Assembly: GCA_024809215.1 (NCBI GenBank)
Contig: JANUBW010000001.1
Coordinates: 930,001 to 994,000 of the forward strand
Length of the DNA stretch: 64,000 nucleotides
Direction of reading: 5' to 3'
Source: Niastella sp. OAS944
GTDB lineage: Bacteria; Bacteroidota; Bacteroidia; Chitinophagales; Chitinophagaceae
A model generated the notes under the pieces. The model made no database searches. It saw only the letters and a program-made list of their open reading frames with translations, and had not been told where the DNA came from. A program made the translations under genes and the position numbers. The first letter of the stretch is position 1, and each line of letters begins with the position of its first letter. Below, piece after piece: positions 15,941 through 25,079 of this stretch.

Positions 15941-15961
15941 ACGCCACCCTTAATGATGAAT

Positions 15962-16004
15962 ACGGGAAAAACACCCGGTATTCACACTTTCCTTTTCTGT
16001 AATA
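15962..16004 (+). promoter_or_regulatory. Recurrent element copy d with GTAATA box, ahead of the M4 peptidase gene
   Basis: ACGGGAAAAACACCC sits inside a dyad (TGAATACGGG ... CACCCGGTATTCA). GTAATA lies at 15999-16004, 36 bp after the CGGG, the same offset as copy b. The M4 gene starts at 16049. Confidence 0.55.
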
Positions 16005-16048
16005 TCGATACCGCATATTAAATAATTACTCTCTTAAACTTAACTTTT

Positions 16049-17149
16049 ATGTGCACTAATCACTCACGACACGATAGGGTAAGGTGTATCATTCCACCTT
16101 ATATCAATGATCGATTAATGACAAACGATGATACTGACGAAGCCAAATCGGCCCTGGAAAGCCAAAAGTTTTCTTCTAAAATAAGGGCCAAGCGCGAGTT
16201 CATAACCAGCCATATAAAAACATACGCCAACCTGATGATACCTAAGGAGGCTAAAGCGGCCAAAAAGCCAAGCCTTAACATGGAGGTGTACGATATACAT
16301 CACAATACCGATACGGCATTGGCTACGTTATTGTGGAAGAACGGCAAAGTTGAGAACGGTAAGCTCGATAAGGATGCAAAAAATGTGATCAAGGCGGGCA
16401 AAGGCACCTGGGATTTTTATTATGAAGTGTTCGGCCGCAACTCCCTGAACAAAATGGGTCTATTGCTTAAGCATTATATACATTATGGTAAAACACAGGA
16501 AGATATGGACAATGCCTTTTGGGATGGCGAAGCAATGCTGTATGGCGACGGTGATGCAAAGATTTTTGGAAGTTTTACTTCCGATATCGATATCATAGGT
16601 CATGAACTTACCCATGGTGTTACTCAATTTGAATCGAACCTCGAATACATAAACCAGAGCGGCGCCCTCAATGAATCGCTTTCAGATGTGTTTGGTATTA
16701 TGATAAAACAAAGAATGATGAAACAGGATGTTATAAAATCCAACTGGCTTATTGGTGAAAATGTGTTACTGGGCAACCAGTATGCATTGAGGAGTTTGAA
16801 AGCACCTGGCACAGCATTCGTCAACCACCCTGAATTAGGGACCGATCCGCAACCGGCTACCATGGACCATTTTAAACACCTGCCTGTTTCAATAGATGGC
16901 GGTGGCGTACATTACAACTCAGGAATTCCTAACTTTGCCTTTTATGTTACGGCTTTTAATATAGGCGGGTTTTCATGGGAAAAAGCCGGTCGCATCTGGT
17001 ATGAAGCAATGTGCGACAGAGCATTGAAAACAGATGCAACCTTTGAGCAATTTAAAGCTTTAACTATCAAAAAGGCCGCCACGCTGTTTGGCGCTGGTTC
17101 AAAAGAACATAAAGCCACACAACAGGGCTGGAAAGAAGCAAAAGTGTGA
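16049..17149 (+). CDS. Protealysin-like M4 (thermolysin family) metallopeptidase
   Basis: The 366-residue protein carries the thermolysin zinc site HELTH at 185-189 and the third ligand Glu209 in GALNESLSD. A GGGVHYNSGIPN motif supplies the active-site His region. The N-terminus has no signal peptide; instead it has the short cytoplasmic propeptide typical of protealysins, including CIIPPYI near residues 13-19. Length fits that subfamily rather than secreted thermolysins (about 500+). An emfourin-like inhibitor gene follows 2 bp later. Protealysins are cytosolic or vesicle-borne proteases linked to bacterial interactions. Two copies of the recurrent AAAACACCC element lie upstream. Confidence 0.9.
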   Translation: MCTNHSRHDRVRCIIPPYINDRLMTNDDTDEAKSALESQKFSSKIRAKREFITSHIKTYANLMIPKEAKAAKKPSLNMEVYDIHHNTDTALATLLWKNGKVENGKLDKDAKNVIKAGKGTWDFYYEVFGRNSLNKMGLLLKHYIHYGKTQEDMDNAFWDGEAMLYGDGDAKIFGSFTSDIDIIGHELTHGVTQFESNLEYINQSGALNESLSDVFGIMIKQRMMKQDVIKSNWLIGENVLLGNQYALRSLKAPGTAFVNHPELGTDPQPATMDHFKHLPVSIDGGGVHYNSGIPNFAFYVTAFNIGGFSWEKAGRIWYEAMCDRALKTDATFEQFKALTIKKAATLFGAGSKEHKATQQGWKEAKV

Positions 17150-17151
17150 TC

Positions 17152-17418
17152 ATGAAAATAAAACTGAGTGTTTCGGGCGGACTAGTCCCTATATATAAAG
17201 AAGCTGTAATTGAATCAGCTATATCTGATAAAGAGTTGGCTGCATTTCTTTCAGCCATTGAAATAAAAGGGAAGTCGAAAGGTATGACCAGGGATGCAAA
17301 AAGTTATATACTGGAAGCAAACGGTAAAAGTGTGCACATAGATCCCAATCTTGTTCCGGAACAGTACAGGGAATTATTCAACGAACTCACCAGCAATTTA
17401 AAAAGAGTTTCTTTATAA
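17152..17418 (+). CDS. Emfourin-like protealysin inhibitor
   Basis: This small 88-residue protein starts MKIKLSVSGGLVPIYKEAVI and contains KSYILEANGKSVHIDPNLVPE. The N-terminal beta-strand and the pairing with a protealysin-like gene match emfourin, the stoichiometric inhibitor encoded beside protealysin genes. I chose the ATG at 17152, which follows the M4 stop by 2 bp; an in-frame GTG at 17146 overlaps that stop and is an alternative. Co-expression would keep the protease silent inside the cell, like an immunity protein. A bidirectional terminator follows at 17421. Confidence 0.75.
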   Translation: MKIKLSVSGGLVPIYKEAVIESAISDKELAAFLSAIEIKGKSKGMTRDAKSYILEANGKSVHIDPNLVPEQYRELFNELTSNLKRVSL

Positions 17419-17420
17419 TC

Positions 17421-17446
17421 AACCGCTCCGAAAAATCGGAGCGGTT
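17421..17446. terminator. Bidirectional terminator
   Basis: AACCGCTCCGA pairs with TCGGAGCGGTT around AAAA and is followed by TGTTTTTAT. It serves the inhibitor gene and the convergent M43 gene, which ends at 17458. Confidence 0.85.
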
Positions 17447-17457
17447 TGTTTTTATAA

Positions 17458-20400
17458 TCAGGGCGTCACAATTATAGTTCCTTTAAAAGTTTGCACGGTT
17501 CCGTCGATGTATTCCACAGCTGCAAAATATACATAGGTATCAAACTCAACCCGTTTGCCATTCACCCGGCCATCCCAACCAAATTTGCGATCGTTTGCCG
17601 GCGAATTAAGTGATTCAAACAGCTTTTGTCCGTACCGGTTAAATACCGACAGGTTCTTTACCTTTCGTATATCCAGTCCGCCCATTACATAAAAGACATC
17701 ATTTCTACCATCTCCATTTGGCGAAAAGGCATTGGGCATAGCCACCCCGGTTTTTACAAAAGTTTGAATGAGTATATTGGCCGTATCCTTACAATAATGA
17801 CTATTGGTGGCTGTTACCAGATACTTCATCGAAGAGGATGCTGTTGCAACCGGTTCAGCACAGTTTGTGCAGGAAAGTCCTGACGCGGGTTCCCATAAAT
17901 ACGAGCCGGCCGTACCGCCACTTATTGCTGTTTGCAACGTTACATTTCCAGGCCTTGCCAGCGTAATTATGTTTGGTGTGGCTGTTATGGTAAAGGCATC
18001 ATACTTCAGATTGCTTTGGTTATTGGTATAATTGGTCTCATTAAATGCGCCTTCCTTTTGCTCATTTATCACCGCTACTACCTCACTGCTGCCCGGAGCA
18101 GTTACTATATGGGTAAATTCAAGACAAGGGCCTAAGGCCGCAGCCGGCGTGTAATAACCGGGTGATAACAATACCGTTTGGCCATCGCCCGGCGTTCCGT
18201 TATAAAACGATACGGGTATTTGTTTGTAAACCGTATCGTACCCATTACCCATACACACACGAAACTTCACCTGAATGTGCGTATCGTCATAACATTCTGC
18301 CGACAACATTTCTACAGTCATATCTGGTGGAAAGATATGCACGTACTCCTCCCCTTTTAATACACAACCATACTTGTTGGTCACTTGCATGCTCACCATA
18401 CTGCTATCGAGCATGGTCGCTACCGGACTGGCACAATTGGTACAACTTAATGTATAAGCACTACTGTTATTCCAAAGTACCGATACCGGCGTAAAACCAG
18501 TTACATTATAATACAAGCTGAACGGGTCTTTGCGGAATACAGTAGTATCATTGGGAAGAACCGTTAATACAGGTGTTGTATACGTTTGGCCGGCAATATT
18601 ATTGTCATATACAATTTCATTCAACCCGCTTGTTACCGGAAATGCCTGCCGGTCTTTATTCACTACTGCAAACACATTGCCAGTTGTAGTACGCTGAATA
18701 GAATGCTCATAATCGCTGCAAACAGCAGCAGAGGCGCCCGGTGTAAGAAAACTATTGCCCAGTTTAACCGCTGCGGGGTCGTTGGGTGAACGGTCGTAAA
18801 AATCAACCTGTAATGAGGCAGGTATATTTCCCTGCGTATATGCATTGCATAGGGAGAACGCTACATGCAGGTTATCGGTGCCTGAACATTCCAGGTTGTT
18901 CAGCTTTACCGTATAATCGTCTACAACAGGGATATGTACCTTAGCCGTATCATCGCTATAACAACCATTGTTCGTGTAGGCACGCACGCTTACGGTAGCC
19001 AGCGTATCCTGCCGGTACAATGCAGTGAACGTAGTACTTGTGCAATTAATACAATTAAGATATGGTGATGGCGCCCATGTTGCCGAAGTAATAGCGCTAC
19101 CATTGGTAACAACAGGCTCCAGCGTTACCTGGTCGGCAGGTTTTAACGTATATTCCTTTGGGTTAAGAGCTGCACGAAACATAAAGCCCTTTTTAATATT
19201 TATATTGTTATTGTACGATTGCTCGGGCAAACCGGTATTGGGTAATGCCAGCGGCATGGTAGTGCCATTGTCGCACATTACCGATACCAGGGTATCTAAA
19301 TAAGCACGTCCTACATCTACGGTGGTTGTATACTTATAGGAGGCACATTTACCCGGCAGGTCAACTGGCAACAGGTAAGAATTTCCAAGTTTGTTTCCTG
19401 TACCGGTACGGGGGTCGGCATCGTAAAAAGATACCGGTGTGCCTTTAGGGATGGTAACATATCCCCTGTTCTCGAACCATAACTGTACGCGCACTTTATC
19501 CTGGTTATAACAAGTTACACTTTCAACATGTATTACCCCATCGGCAGTAGGATCGTCTACCACAATTGTCACAGGGTTGGTTGTATCTTCACAAGCACCA
19601 TTGGTAGCATACAATCTTACTTTGTAAGTGCCCGGAACTTTAAAGATATGGTCCAGTTGCTCATCGGTGCTTACCACCTGTTCTGCCATGCCCTTATCGT
19701 TGCTCATCAGCCATTTCCAGGCAGTAGCATTACGACTGCGATTGGTAAATACAACGTGGTCGGTCTCTATATTTTCCTTTGAAGCGATCTTTCGTTTACT
19801 TGGGTAGAACCTGGCTACCACACCACAGCTTACCTGAAAGGCATCGGTAACCGTAGCCTTACAGCCACTTGCGTTGTCGGTTACCCGTAATTCCAACTGG
19901 TATGTTTTCTTGGCAGTCACTGTAAAGGTATACGTTGGCCCGGTTCCAACCGGTGTACCATCAACCAGCCATTGCAGGGTTAGGCCGGCAGTGGCAGCAG
20001 CAGTAAGCACCACCGCATCGCCTGTTACGGGATAATCGATATTCCTTGTAAACGCTGCACTTACTGCAGCGCCACAGGGGTCGTTACAAACCGTACTGTT
20101 CACCATCAGTGGTAATGCCGTTGCAATAAAGTTCTGCATTCTTTCTGCCTGGCCGGGTGTAAAGCCCATAATGCAACCTGCGCCCGAGCCATAGTCCATA
20201 AAATTATCCGGCAGGTCATCTACATCGGTAGTGAAGCCCGAGAGGGAATCGGTATCGCAGGAGTTCTGTGGCGCAGTACACCCACCGCCTTGAATAGTTC
20301 GTTCGGGCGGGGTGTCGCACACCATATCTCCGTCGGTTAAGCAGTCATCGTTCCTGCAATCACGGGCGGCAAAAGTATGTGCAAGGCTAAGGTAATGGCC

Positions 20401-21069
20401 CATTTCATGTGCTACCAGGTCAACCCCAAGGCCAGACACCACCACATCGCCACCGGCGCCGGCATAACCGCCCATGGTAAGGCGCGTCCAGGTGCCGCAG
20501 CTAAAGTCCTGCATATATTCAGAACGGATGTTAGAAACCAGCCATATGTTGATGTAACGTTTTCGGTCCCACGCACCTAATGCAATAAGTTCATCGGCTT
20601 CCATATCGTAATCGAAGTCGGAGAGAAAGGAATGCGTTCGCACGATGCCTGTAGTGCGGCCACCATCAGGGGCGGTTTTAGCTAAACAAAATTGAATTCT
20701 CGTATCGGTGCGTCCACCGGTAAATGTGCCGGAAGCGCTATAAGCGTCATTAAGTGATTGAATTGCCTGTATAACGGCCGCATCGGTATAAGCATTAGGA
20801 TTTTCGTTTATAATATGCACTACAACAGGTAATGTAACAACAGCGGGCGGTGCAGCGGATGCGCGTGTGTAATGCTTTTGGGCAAGGGCCTGATTTATAG
20901 CTTTCTCTCTTGCCACAAAGGCGGGGTCTTTTCTTAATTGCGTCAATAGCCTGTCGGTACCACAAGGGCGAACAGCTACCGGCATACCTACCTGTGCGTA
21001 GGTAACAATGGGTAATATAAAAAAAAGAACAGATAAGAGGATCAGGCCTTTCCGTGTAGAAATAGTCAT
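17458..21069 (-). CDS. Secreted M43-type metallopeptidase with PKD repeats and gliding-motility C-terminal domain
   Basis: The 1203-residue protein has a signal peptide (to about residue 26, TYAQ). A catalytic domain follows with the extended zinc motif HEMGHYLSLAH at 221-231 and a Met-turn (NFMDYGSGAGCIMGF) near 300, which define pappalysin-like M43 peptidases. Next come PKD/Ig-like modules and CARDB-like repeats, seen as three repeats of a motif with a CYNQDKVRVQLWF-, CSGTDNLHVAFSL- or CYDDTHIQVKFRV-like start. The last about 90 residues (NAFSPNGDGRNDVFYV ... FGWDGRVNGKR) form the gliding-motility-associated type-B T9SS sorting domain. The protein is therefore exported to the surface or medium through T9SS. 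Substrates are unknown. Confidence 0.9.
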   Translation of the reverse strand: MTISTRKGLILLSVLFFILPIVTYAQVGMPVAVRPCGTDRLLTQLRKDPAFVAREKAINQALAQKHYTRASAAPPAVVTLPVVVHIINENPNAYTDAAVIQAIQSLNDAYSASGTFTGGRTDTRIQFCLAKTAPDGGRTTGIVRTHSFLSDFDYDMEADELIALGAWDRKRYINIWLVSNIRSEYMQDFSCGTWTRLTMGGYAGAGGDVVVSGLGVDLVAHEMGHYLSLAHTFAARDCRNDDCLTDGDMVCDTPPERTIQGGGCTAPQNSCDTDSLSGFTTDVDDLPDNFMDYGSGAGCIMGFTPGQAERMQNFIATALPLMVNSTVCNDPCGAAVSAAFTRNIDYPVTGDAVVLTAAATAGLTLQWLVDGTPVGTGPTYTFTVTAKKTYQLELRVTDNASGCKATVTDAFQVSCGVVARFYPSKRKIASKENIETDHVVFTNRSRNATAWKWLMSNDKGMAEQVVSTDEQLDHIFKVPGTYKVRLYATNGACEDTTNPVTIVVDDPTADGVIHVESVTCYNQDKVRVQLWFENRGYVTIPKGTPVSFYDADPRTGTGNKLGNSYLLPVDLPGKCASYKYTTTVDVGRAYLDTLVSVMCDNGTTMPLALPNTGLPEQSYNNNINIKKGFMFRAALNPKEYTLKPADQVTLEPVVTNGSAITSATWAPSPYLNCINCTSTTFTALYRQDTLATVSVRAYTNNGCYSDDTAKVHIPVVDDYTVKLNNLECSGTDNLHVAFSLCNAYTQGNIPASLQVDFYDRSPNDPAAVKLGNSFLTPGASAAVCSDYEHSIQRTTTGNVFAVVNKDRQAFPVTSGLNEIVYDNNIAGQTYTTPVLTVLPNDTTVFRKDPFSLYYNVTGFTPVSVLWNNSSAYTLSCTNCASPVATMLDSSMVSMQVTNKYGCVLKGEEYVHIFPPDMTVEMLSAECYDDTHIQVKFRVCMGNGYDTVYKQIPVSFYNGTPGDGQTVLLSPGYYTPAAALGPCLEFTHIVTAPGSSEVVAVINEQKEGAFNETNYTNNQSNLKYDAFTITATPNIITLARPGNVTLQTAISGGTAGSYLWEPASGLSCTNCAEPVATASSSMKYLVTATNSHYCKDTANILIQTFVKTGVAMPNAFSPNGDGRNDVFYVMGGLDIRKVKNLSVFNRYGQKLFESLNSPANDRKFGWDGRVNGKRVEFDTYVYFAAVEYIDGTVQTFKGTIIVTP

Positions 21070-21197
21070 ATCAATGGGTATGGTTAAAACAATTTCCTCT
21101 CAGCCAATACCATTCCAAACTTTCAAGTGTGTTTAATTACCACACTAATAAACTATATTGACCATCATAGCGTTCTTACCTTCAATTTAATTAATAT

Positions 21198-21866
21198 ATG
21201 GGCGTAGAATATCGCCATTACCTGATACCTGAAAATCCTTCGTTTGTGCCTACAAGCGGGGTTATAAAAAGAATGGATGCCGTGCTGGAAAAATGGAAAC
21301 TAAAAGCCGGGGCACCCGAGATCTATAATTTGAATGTCCAAAGCCAGTCGCTTGTAGCGGCCCCGTTACATGCATTGATATTTGGTCAGGGTTTTGGCAT
21401 TAAATACCCCTACCTGAAAGACGGTAATGCACTTACCAAAGTAATGGGCCCTGATCACTTTGGAGATAACCTCAGATACTTTTATAACCTGGTATTTGTG
21501 GTTGGGCTCGACTATAGAATACACTCGGGCGATCAATCATGGGAAATTAAAGTTATAAAGCCACCGTATGAAGGAGCAACCCAGTTAGAAACGTATCTGC
21601 ATTATGATGAACTGTTTACACACATGGAGGCTTATCACAGCACATTAACCACAACACCGCCAGAGGTTGCAATAAAACCTGTGTTCCCAAGCCTGGTAAT
21701 GGACCCAAAGTTCAAAGGTTACTGGCGCACAGCCGTGATCATTGATTTTGGCAAGTCGTATCCCGAATTGACCAATTACAGCTATAATATTCCAAATAAA
21801 GAGTTTATCAGGGATGTTGAGGAGGCATGGGGTTGCCAGGTTATAGAAACAGGATCGATCCATTAA
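21198..21866 (+). CDS. Hypothetical protein
   Basis: The 222-residue soluble protein (MGVEYRHYLIPENPSFVPTS...) has no signal peptide or membrane segment and no motif I recognise. It is rich in aromatic residues and resembles small cytosolic proteins often found singly beside conflict genes. A plausible Bacteroidota promoter lies just upstream: TTGACC near 21158 and TACCTTCA near 21178. The gene is divergent from the M43 peptidase and faces a short minus-strand transcript unit before the caspase gene. No function is proposed. Confidence 0.6.
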   Translation: MGVEYRHYLIPENPSFVPTSGVIKRMDAVLEKWKLKAGAPEIYNLNVQSQSLVAAPLHALIFGQGFGIKYPYLKDGNALTKVMGPDHFGDNLRYFYNLVFVVGLDYRIHSGDQSWEIKVIKPPYEGATQLETYLHYDELFTHMEAYHSTLTTTPPEVAIKPVFPSLVMDPKFKGYWRTAVIIDFGKSYPELTNYSYNIPNKEFIRDVEEAWGCQVIETGSIH

Positions 21867-21874
21867 AAAAAATA

Positions 21875-21894
21875 GCAGGTGTAGAAACACCTGC
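21875..21894 (-). terminator. Intrinsic terminator read on the minus strand
   Basis: GCAGGTGT pairs with ACACCTGC around a 4-nt loop. A T-run is present only on the minus strand (eight A residues at about 21865-21872 on plus), so it ends a minus-strand transcript coming from the caspase promoter region. Confidence 0.6.
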
Positions 21895-21911
21895 TCACCA
21901 AAACTAACTGC

Positions 21912-21959
21912 TTATGAGATTTTCGATTGCTTTGTAAATCCACACATGCCCAAAGGCAT
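21912..21959 (-). CDS. Possible 15-residue micro-ORF ahead of a terminator
   Basis: On the minus strand ATG at 21959 encodes MPLGMCGFTKQSKIS and stops at 21912, 17 bp before a minus-strand terminator. An inverted repeat (GCATGCC...GGCATG) overlaps its start. A copy of the recurrent element with a GTAATA box lies upstream at 22027-22068 in the matching orientation. It may be a small peptide or just part of a short regulatory RNA. Confidence 0.25.
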   Translation of the reverse strand: MPLGMCGFTKQSKIS

Positions 21960-22026
21960 GCTTATTTTACCAGACGAGACCTGTTTCTTTAAGGTTGCAT
22001 TCTTTTAAAAAATATATAGCCCTGCC

Positions 22027-22100
22027 TATTACTACTTTCCCCCCACCCAAAAAAAGGTGTTTCCACGGTTTTTGGCCAGCCTGAAATCCTTTAAATTAAT
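22027..22100. promoter_or_regulatory. Recurrent element copy e, possibly bidirectional, ahead of the caspase gene
   Basis: The plus strand reads AAAAAAAGGTGTTTCCACGG at 22049-22068, then 24 bp, then AAATTAAT at 22093; the caspase ATG is at 22107. On the minus strand the same element reads CCGTGGAAACACC, with GTAATA 35 bp after its CGTG. The plus-strand layout is the same as for copy f of the CHAT gene. Confidence 0.55.
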
Positions 22101-22106
22101 AGGACT

Positions 22107-25079
22107 ATGGCAAAAAAAATATACGCCCTGCTGGTGGGCATTATCGATTATAACCAGGAAATATTACTCGACAATAACCGGGTTTATTTTCCCAAACTCA
22201 ATGGTTGTGTAAACGATGCCAAAAAGATAAAGAAGTACCTGGAAACCAACTACCGCGAAGACCAGCTTCACATAAAAGAATTATACGATAGCGAGGCCAC
22301 CAAGCAGGCCATATGCGATGCCTTTCAAACCCACCTGGCACAGGCCACAGCCGAAGATTCAACACTCTTTTACTTTTCGGGCCATGGCACCCAGGAGTAC
22401 GCCCACGAATGTTTTACAACAGAAACAGATAAAAAGCTGGAATCGCTGGTGGCTTATTATACTCCGCAAACGGTTGAAAATTCACTTATTGCCGATAAGG
22501 AGTTGCGTTACCTTATTAACCAACTGGCCCAAAATAAATCGAATATTACCATCATTATCGACTGCTGCCATTCGGGCGATATGACCCGCAATGCGGAAAT
22601 TGTTCAGGCTAACTTTTTAGCTCCGGTGGTAAAAAAGACCAGCGGCCCGTATGCTTTTAGCCAAAGAAAATGGGAGCAGTTTATTTTTCATAACGGTCTT
22701 CAGCCCGAAGATGTAAAGTCCAAAGGTGTAACGGCTGCATTGCCCGAAGGCAACCATATTTTGTTCTCCGCTTCAGAATCAAATGAGTCGGCGTATGAAA
22801 TAGGCGGGGAAGGCATTTTTACAAAACACCTGATCGATACCCTGAACGTTACCAATGGCGGTCTTTCGAACCAAATGCTATTCAACCGCATTAGCATTAG
22901 CATGAAGTATGCTTATTTGCAAAAACCCAGGTTATATACCCCCGCTGCCGTTGATGAACTTAAAAACAATTCTTTTTTAAATGTGAATGGCGTACTGGCC
23001 GATGATAAGGCCAGCGTTTTTTATAATTCAAAAAAAGGCTGGGTGCTGAACCGCGGCGAGATCCATGGGCTGCAAAAAGATCTGGAGCTTACCTTATTTA
23101 ATGAAGATAGAACGGTTCAACTGCCGGCTGTGGTCGATCAACTTGAAATAGATCATGCCATTCTAACCCTAAACGGCGAAGCCAATACCCAGGCCACCTA
23201 TACTACCAACATAAACCGGCTGGCATTAAAGACCATTCGATTGCATACCGCCCTGAATAATGGCATGCCTAAAGACGTTGCAGCTTTAATGAACGCCATC
23301 AGCAACATCACTACCTGCAAAATTGAACTGGTGGAGAAAAGTACCGATGCCGACTTTTCATTACAACACCTGGTGGGCATGTATTACCTTACCCGTACCA
23401 ATGACAAATACCGGCCTATAAGCACCGTGGTGGCAGGGCCCGATTTTGAAGAACTGATCTCCCAATTGCAACACCTGGCCAGGTGGAAATTTATAGAGGA
23501 ACTTTCGAAAACAGCCAATACAGATGCGGCACAGGCATTGACCATCGAGTACGCTTTCAATTCGCAGGAATACCAGGTGCTGCAACAAAAAGATGAACGT
23601 GCCGAAATAAAGATAGAACAGTGGAATGAAGATGGCGACAGTTTTTATACCAACCTAAAGGTTCGTTTAACCAATAAGTCGTCGGTTGATCTGTATGTTG
23701 CTATTCTTTACCTCGATATCAATTATGCTTCTGACACCTTCCTGCTTGAGCCTGCGCCCTATCATTTAAATGCCGGCGACCAGGTTGAACTGAATGTGGA
23801 AGGCAATGCTGTTTTACCGGTACAATTCTATACACAGGCCCGGTACTTTAACTATCAACAATACACTGAACGCTTTAAGATCATTGTTAGCACAAAACCA
23901 TTTGAAGTATATTCTATAAAATTGGAGCCATTGCCCGAACCACCCATGCCGGGTCAAATGCGTGGACTGGGGTCAAGGAATTTGCGCAAAGGCACCATTG
24001 GCCATTCGGCCGCACTGGATGGCTGGTTTATTACCACCGTTGATATGATAAGCACCAACCCTTCATATAATAATATACCTGCGTCTTTACTGGAAGAAAT
24101 GTTGCAAGACAGCCAGATGGCGCCTTTTGCCGAAGGTTTATATTTCACTTCTACCGGCACCGGCCCCTTTGACCAGGATATTCAATTAAAGCCCGAAATT
24201 GTTATCCAGGAACCAGGCGATGAAGGAGTGAACAGAAAGAACGTGATCATAGATCTGGCCAACTGGTGGTCGCGGAAAAAACGGAACAACTATTATAAAG
24301 ATATTACCCGCCGCTTCCCTGAAAGAACGGTGATCGTTTCTGAAGGTGATAGCTGGTTTCAGCATCCGCTGGTATATGATATTATCGATCATCTGTCGAA
24401 AGTATATGCCATACGATGTGTGGCTGCCGCGGCCGATACGCTGGCAAATTATTTTAGTGGCGATAAAAAACGCGGTGATTATTATTTAGATGTGCTCACT
24501 GAAACAAAACCCGCTTTCTTTCTTATAAGCGGTGGCGGTAATGATATCCTTGGTTCTCAATTCAGGGATTTTCTTGTTGACCAACCATATGATAAAGGCC
24601 TGCGTGGCAGCACCAATGGAAAAGAGTTCCTTAAAGAGACCTTTGGCTTTCAGATCTCGAAACTAATGGATATTTATACCTCTATGTTTGGGTTGCTGCA
24701 AACCCAGTTTCCTAATATGAAAACAATTGTGCATGGCTACGATTATCCCGTTCATCTCGATTACACAAATAAAGGCTGGCTGGGCAGGTATATGATAGAA
24801 AAGGGCATTGCCGATACCGCCGATCGACACACGGTTATAAAGTATATAATGGATGAATTCAATACGCAGTTGAGCCAGGTGGTGCAACAGTTTCCCGAGA
24901 GCGTTTATTACATCGATGTGCGTAATACGGTCTTATTTAAAGAAGGCGATATAGACCAATGGTACGATGAAATACATCCGAATATCGACGGGTTTCAATC
25001 GATAGGTTTAAAATTTATTCAATTAATAGAAAGTTTGAAAAAGCAGGCCATTAAATCTGCAGCGCCTGCACTTGCTTAA
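22107..25079 (+). CDS. Caspase-like (C14) peptidase fused to an SGNH hydrolase domain
   Basis: The 990-residue protein starts with a caspase/metacaspase fold: the p20 core carries FYFSGHGTQ with His93 and IIIDCCHSGD with Cys154, the expected His-Cys dyad. A long central region (about 300-700) includes an immunoglobulin-like DUF4384-type stretch (VRLTNKSSVDLYVAILYLD). The C-terminus (740-980) is an SGNH/GDSL hydrolase: block I GDSW with Ser749, block III GGGND at 809-813 and block V DEIHP with Asp954 and His957. There is no signal peptide. The stop overlaps the convergent STAND stop by 4 bp. I infer a cell-suicide or conflict effector that combines proteolysis with esterase/lipase activity. 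Confidence 0.85.
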   Translation: MAKKIYALLVGIIDYNQEILLDNNRVYFPKLNGCVNDAKKIKKYLETNYREDQLHIKELYDSEATKQAICDAFQTHLAQATAEDSTLFYFSGHGTQEYAHECFTTETDKKLESLVAYYTPQTVENSLIADKELRYLINQLAQNKSNITIIIDCCHSGDMTRNAEIVQANFLAPVVKKTSGPYAFSQRKWEQFIFHNGLQPEDVKSKGVTAALPEGNHILFSASESNESAYEIGGEGIFTKHLIDTLNVTNGGLSNQMLFNRISISMKYAYLQKPRLYTPAAVDELKNNSFLNVNGVLADDKASVFYNSKKGWVLNRGEIHGLQKDLELTLFNEDRTVQLPAVVDQLEIDHAILTLNGEANTQATYTTNINRLALKTIRLHTALNNGMPKDVAALMNAISNITTCKIELVEKSTDADFSLQHLVGMYYLTRTNDKYRPISTVVAGPDFEELISQLQHLARWKFIEELSKTANTDAAQALTIEYAFNSQEYQVLQQKDERAEIKIEQWNEDGDSFYTNLKVRLTNKSSVDLYVAILYLDINYASDTFLLEPAPYHLNAGDQVELNVEGNAVLPVQFYTQARYFNYQQYTERFKIIVSTKPFEVYSIKLEPLPEPPMPGQMRGLGSRNLRKGTIGHSAALDGWFITTVDMISTNPSYNNIPASLLEEMLQDSQMAPFAEGLYFTSTGTGPFDQDIQLKPEIVIQEPGDEGVNRKNVIIDLANWWSRKKRNNYYKDITRRFPERTVIVSEGDSWFQHPLVYDIIDHLSKVYAIRCVAAAADTLANYFSGDKKRGDYYLDVLTETKPAFFLISGGGNDILGSQFRDFLVDQPYDKGLRGSTNGKEFLKETFGFQISKLMDIYTSMFGLLQTQFPNMKTIVHGYDYPVHLDYTNKGWLGRYMIEKGIADTADRHTVIKYIMDEFNTQLSQVVQQFPESVYYIDVRNTVLFKEGDIDQWYDEIHPNIDGFQSIGLKFIQLIESLKKQAIKSAAPALA

